Positions 14,228 to 16,325 of a stretch of DNA of 16,325 nucleotides are shown here, piece after piece. How positions within the stretch are numbered: position 1 is the first letter of the stretch; each line of letters starts with the position of its first letter. The stretch covers positions 1 through 16,325 of the forward strand of contig JANXXY010000116.1 in assembly GCA_025350365.1 (NCBI GenBank), written 5' to 3'. The notes beneath the pieces are model-generated. The model did no database searches, had not been told where the DNA came from, and worked only from the letters and a program-made list of their open reading frames with translations. Made by a program: the position numbers and the translations under genes. Origin of the DNA: Bacteroidales bacterium (lineage in GTDB: Bacteria > Bacteroidota > Bacteroidia > Bacteroidales > JAAUTT01).

Positions 14228-15568
14228 ATGAAAAGATTTTTGTATCTCATTTTAGTTTTCTGCTTTTCTTACTCCACTAGCCATGCTCAAAAATCGTGGA
14301 CCCTGGAAGAATGCATTAAATATGCGTTGGATAAAAATATCCAAATTAAAAGACAGCAATTGACGTATGAAATAAACGAACAAAATTTCAATCAATCGAA
14401 ATACAATATGCTTCCTGATCTTGGAGTGCAGTTTAGCCATAATTTAAATTCAGGAAGAGCCCTCAATACCGATCAGTATAAATGGGAAAACAAAAATTTT
14501 CAGGATGGATCAATGGGAATTCAGGCAAACGTTACACTTTTTAATGGGTTCCAAAATCAAAATAACATAAAGTATTTCAAACTTTCAATGCAGAAAAGTC
14601 TGGCAGATCTGGAAAAAGCCAAAAACGACATTTCACTGAATGTTGCTCTTGGCTATCTTGATATATTGTATAACACAGAATTGCTGGATATTGCAAAAAG
14701 TCAGATTGAAGTAACTCAACTACAGGTTGAAAGAAACAAAAAATTGGTAGAAGTTGGTAATGTGGCACGAGGTACATTGCTGGAAATACAATCGCAGGCA
14801 TCACGTGAAAAAGTAAATGTGACCAATGCAAAAAACAACCTTGATATTTCATATCTAAATCTCACTCAATTATTAGAGCTTGATTCTGTTGGAAATTTTC
14901 AAATTACTAAGCCAGATCTACTTACCGTTGAAGAAAATAAAATATTAGAATCGGAAATGGAAATTTATAACATTGCTGTTGCCAGAATGCCCCAAATAAA
15001 AAGTTCAGAACTAAATCTAGAGGTTCAAAAAGCGAATTTAGCAATATCTAAGGGTAAATACAGTCCACGGCTGTCAATGTCTGGATTATACTATTCGCGG
15101 TATAGTGAGTTAGCCACTGATATTCTGAATCCAAATTCGAAATACACCTATTTAAATCAGTTGCAGGATAATCAGTACAAGCAATTATCATTAAATTTGC
15201 AGATACCACTTTTTTCGAAATTTCAAACACGTACAACTATAAGTACCTCTAAAATCCAGGTTAGTGATGCTGAAATAACCCTGCTGCAAACAAAAAAAAT
15301 ATTATATAAAGAAATCCAACAGGCACATGCCGATGCTTTGGCATCATTTGATAATTATATATCAAGAAAAGAAGCTGTTGTTTCGTCAGAAGAATCTTTT
15401 AAATATTCACAGCAGAAATTTGATGTGGGAATGATCAGCGCCGTTGATTATAACTTGGCTAAGAACAACCTTACAAAGTCAAAGTCGGATTTGATTCAAG
15501 CTAAATATCAGTTCATTTTCAAGACAAAGGTTTTGGATTTTTACAAGGGATCAACTTTATCTCTTTAA
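14228..15568 (+). CDS. TolC-family outer-membrane efflux protein
   Basis: This 446-residue protein has a signal peptide (about 1-20, ending STSHA before QKSW). Two outer-membrane-efflux repeats follow, each made of long helices and beta hairpins. The first opens WTLEECIKYALDKNIQIKRQ, the standard start of mature TolC-like proteins in Bacteroidota. The second starts near residue 250 (YNIAVARMPQIKSSELNLEV). The end, KFDVGMISAVDYNLAKNNLT then a YQFIFKTKVLDFYKG tail, is also typical. These proteins form trimeric channels that join an inner-membrane pump through a fusion protein. Length and motifs are complete. It follows the ABC ATPase gene after 76 bases with no terminator between, so it is likely in the same transcript. 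No fusion or permease gene follows. Confidence 0.92.
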   Translation: MKRFLYLILVFCFSYSTSHAQKSWTLEECIKYALDKNIQIKRQQLTYEINEQNFNQSKYNMLPDLGVQFSHNLNSGRALNTDQYKWENKNFQDGSMGIQANVTLFNGFQNQNNIKYFKLSMQKSLADLEKAKNDISLNVALGYLDILYNTELLDIAKSQIEVTQLQVERNKKLVEVGNVARGTLLEIQSQASREKVNVTNAKNNLDISYLNLTQLLELDSVGNFQITKPDLLTVEENKILESEMEIYNIAVARMPQIKSSELNLEVQKANLAISKGKYSPRLSMSGLYYSRYSELATDILNPNSKYTYLNQLQDNQYKQLSLNLQIPLFSKFQTRTTISTSKIQVSDAEITLLQTKKILYKEIQQAHADALASFDNYISRKEAVVSSEESFKYSQQKFDVGMISAVDYNLAKNNLTKSKSDLIQAKYQFIFKTKVLDFYKGSTLSL

Positions 15569-15960
15569 ATTAGGTTTGTAGTTAATAGTTCGGTATTTTT
15601 CAACCTCTGATTTTTTATAAAGCGTAATACGTTGAAATACATAGAAATAAATAAATAGCTCAATATATATCTAAGTATTTCATTTTAAGAATATTGCTAA
15701 AATCCGATGTGTTGTAGTTAATATTTAGATTGTAGTTTATTAGTAAATAGTAGTTTAGTTTCATTTTTTATTGCTGTGTTGGCGAGAGCCTTTAAATTAA
15801 GGGCTTCCCGCCTTCGCAGTAATTGTTTCGAATTTGAGTCGTAGTTGTGATATATGGATTATTTGTTAGGGTGTTTAGGTAGGTAAGGGAGTTAGATACC
15901 AGTCCAGAACAAGACTATGTGAAATATGAAAATAATTTTGCAGCAAAAAGTGAAAATATT
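15569..15960. other. Gene-free stretch between the TolC gene and the tRNA promoter
   Basis: No open frame here looks like a protein. It is AT-rich, with several GTAGTTTA/GTAGTTAAT-like words between 15577 and 15760, and contains one imperfect hairpin (15768-15822, listed separately). The part from 15823 to 15960 is less AT-rich but I recognise no RNA family in it. No strong T-tailed terminator for the TolC transcript was seen. Confidence 0.5.
15768..15822. repeat. Imperfect long inverted repeat
   Basis: TTATTGC at 15768-15774 can pair with GCAGTAA at 15816-15822, with one G-T pair. After an internal loop, GGCGAGAGCC (15781-15790) can pair with GGGCTTCCCGCC (15801-15812), leaving mismatches. 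The centre is an AT-rich loop. It is GC-rich compared with its surroundings. It could be a transcription end for the TolC operon, part of a small RNA or an intergenic repeat; the sequence does not decide. Confidence 0.45.
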
Positions 15961-15991
15961 TTTGCAGATTTAAAAAACGCGGTTATCTTTG
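15961..15991 (+). promoter_or_regulatory. Consensus Bacteroidota promoter of the tRNA gene
   Basis: TTTG at 15961-15964 and TATCTTTG at 15984-15991 are separated by exactly 19 bases. This matches the -33 TTTG / -7 TAnnTTTG promoter of the main sigma factor of this phylum without a mismatch. Transcription should start a few bases downstream, about 25 bases before the mature tRNA. Confidence 0.82.
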
Positions 15992-16023
15992 CACCGCCTT
16001 TGAAAACAAGCCTAGGCAAATCG

Positions 16024-16098
16024 GGGAGCATAGCTCAGCTGGTTCAGAGCACCTGCCTTACAAGCAGGGGGTCGGGGGTTCGAATCCCTCTGCTCCCA
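16024..16098 (+). tRNA. tRNA-Val, anticodon TAC
   Basis: The 75-base gene folds into a full cloverleaf. The acceptor stem is GGGAGCA/TGCTCCC, followed by T8 and A9. The D stem is GCTC/GAGC. The anticodon stem is CCTGC/GCAGG with loop CTTACAA, giving anticodon TAC for valine GTA and related codons. The T arm is GGGGG/CCCTC with TTCGAAT. The discriminator is A16098. CCA does not follow directly (the next bases are CACCA), so the end would be added by the nucleotidyltransferase. It has its own upstream promoter and a terminator just downstream and stands as a single-gene unit. Confidence 0.96.
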
Positions 16099-16108
16099 CA
16101 CCAATGAC

Positions 16109-16148
16109 AATGAGGGTTTCAGTTAACTGAGACCCTCATTCGTTTTTT
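16109..16148 (+). terminator. Intrinsic terminator of the tRNA gene
   Basis: AATGAGGGTTTCAGTT (16109-16124) is followed at once by AACTGAGACCCTCATT (16125-16140), an almost perfect 16-base inverted repeat with one G-U pair. CG and six T follow (16143-16148). It begins 11 bases after the end of the tRNA. The stem is symmetrical, but an A run on the other side is short, so it mainly serves the plus strand. Confidence 0.88.
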
Positions 16149-16199
16149 AAAAATAATGTTCATTAGTAAAAAACTTTCGCTTCTCAGATAGTTAAAACA

Positions 16200-16325
16200 T
16201 TAATTGATAAGGGCATATTCCTCATCTGCTAGTTCAAATAACACATCATTTTCCAAAAACTCATCACCATAAAGGCTCTAAATCACTCTCCCAAACGGGT
16301 CAGGGACTTTGGCCATGTCCAAATC
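16200..16325 (-). pseudogene. Tail of an unidentified minus-strand gene with an in-frame TAG
   Basis: Entering from the right edge on the minus strand, one frame reads DLDMAKVPDPFGRVI, meets TAG at 16278-16280, and goes on SLYGDEFLENDVLFELADEE to a TAA at 16200-16202. Both parts have the composition of real protein and the frame does not shift. It looks like the last 40 or so codons of a gene broken by one nonsense change, or a gene ending at the TAG by chance. I do not recognise the family, and the 5' part is outside the window. Confidence 0.4.

Noticed and set aside
15919..16107. Plus-strand open frame of 62 codons running into the tRNA
   Set aside because: It covers the tRNA promoter and the whole tRNA gene; its peptide end is just the translated tRNA.
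7621..16325. Genome-wide reassignment of TAG to an amino acid, suggested by two in-frame TAGs and no TAG terminators
   Set aside because: The long intact genes (for example BatD with 607 codons, the regulator, kinase and TolC) contain no internal TAG and have normal family lengths, which would be unlikely if TAG were a regular sense codon. Two nonsense changes in a decaying area are simpler.
1..16325. CRISPR array, insertion sequence or rRNA
   Set aside because: No regularly spaced repeats of 25-40 bases, no transposase-like frame with terminal inverted repeats, and no rRNA-like sequence were seen.

Overview
The window looks like a chromosomal segment of an AT-rich member of the Bacteroidota, probably Bacteroidales or a close relative. 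Four things point there: a BatA-BatE aerotolerance gene run, a textbook Bacteroidota promoter (TTTG-N19-TATCTTTG) in front of a tRNA gene, the absence of clear Shine-Dalgarno sites, and a DUF5009 acyltransferase-like gene and SiaC-family gene of the kind common in this phylum. Coding density is high at the left and right and lower in the middle (about 6.6-8.0 kb), where small decayed genes accumulate. Every intact gene ends in TAA or TGA.

Layout. Positions 1-4779 hold the Bat run on the plus strand: the tail of BatA (von Willebrand A), BatB (VWA with MIDAS), BatC (TPR plus a Lys/Gln/Asp tail), BatD (oxygen-tolerance domain) and BatE (TPR, two membrane spans, SH3-like domain). From BatB onward the genes are closely packed and mostly overlap or nearly touch. 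A two-domain universal stress protein converges on BatE (4818-5642, minus). Next comes an unrecognised secreted/membrane protein (5780-6568).

Positions 6753-8010 form a small accessory patch. A DUF433 antitoxin is followed by a DUF5615-type toxin cut off after 25 residues. A second antitoxin-like gene is followed by a Txe/YoeB-type toxin that is complete except for one in-frame TAG. A frameshifted scrap follows on the minus strand. In both modules the antitoxin frame is open and the toxin frame is broken.

Positions 8063-9875 hold a divergent pair: a zinc-ribbon Nudix hydrolase (minus) and a multi-pass DUF5009/heparan-alpha-glucosaminide N-acetyltransferase-like protein (plus). From 10118 there is a SiaC-family phosphoprotein gene, whose stop overlaps that of a membrane sensor histidine kinase coming from the right. 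That kinase is the second gene of an operon whose first gene is a sigma-54-dependent response regulator (11843-13219, minus). Divergent from the regulator are a MacB/LolD-type ABC ATPase (13474-14151) and a TolC-type outer-membrane factor (14228-15568). The arrangement suggests that the two-component pair controls an export system. No permease or membrane-fusion gene is present between or just after these two genes.

The right end holds a long non-coding stretch with one imperfect hairpin, a tRNA-Val(TAC) with its own promoter and a strong intrinsic terminator, and then the TAG-interrupted tail of an unidentified minus-strand gene running off the window edge.

I do not see a clearly new multi-gene system. 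The parts most worth a second look are the two antitoxin-intact/toxin-broken modules, the unknown membrane protein at 5780-6568, the export operon lacking its permease, and the repeat-bearing divergent control region at 13220-13473.
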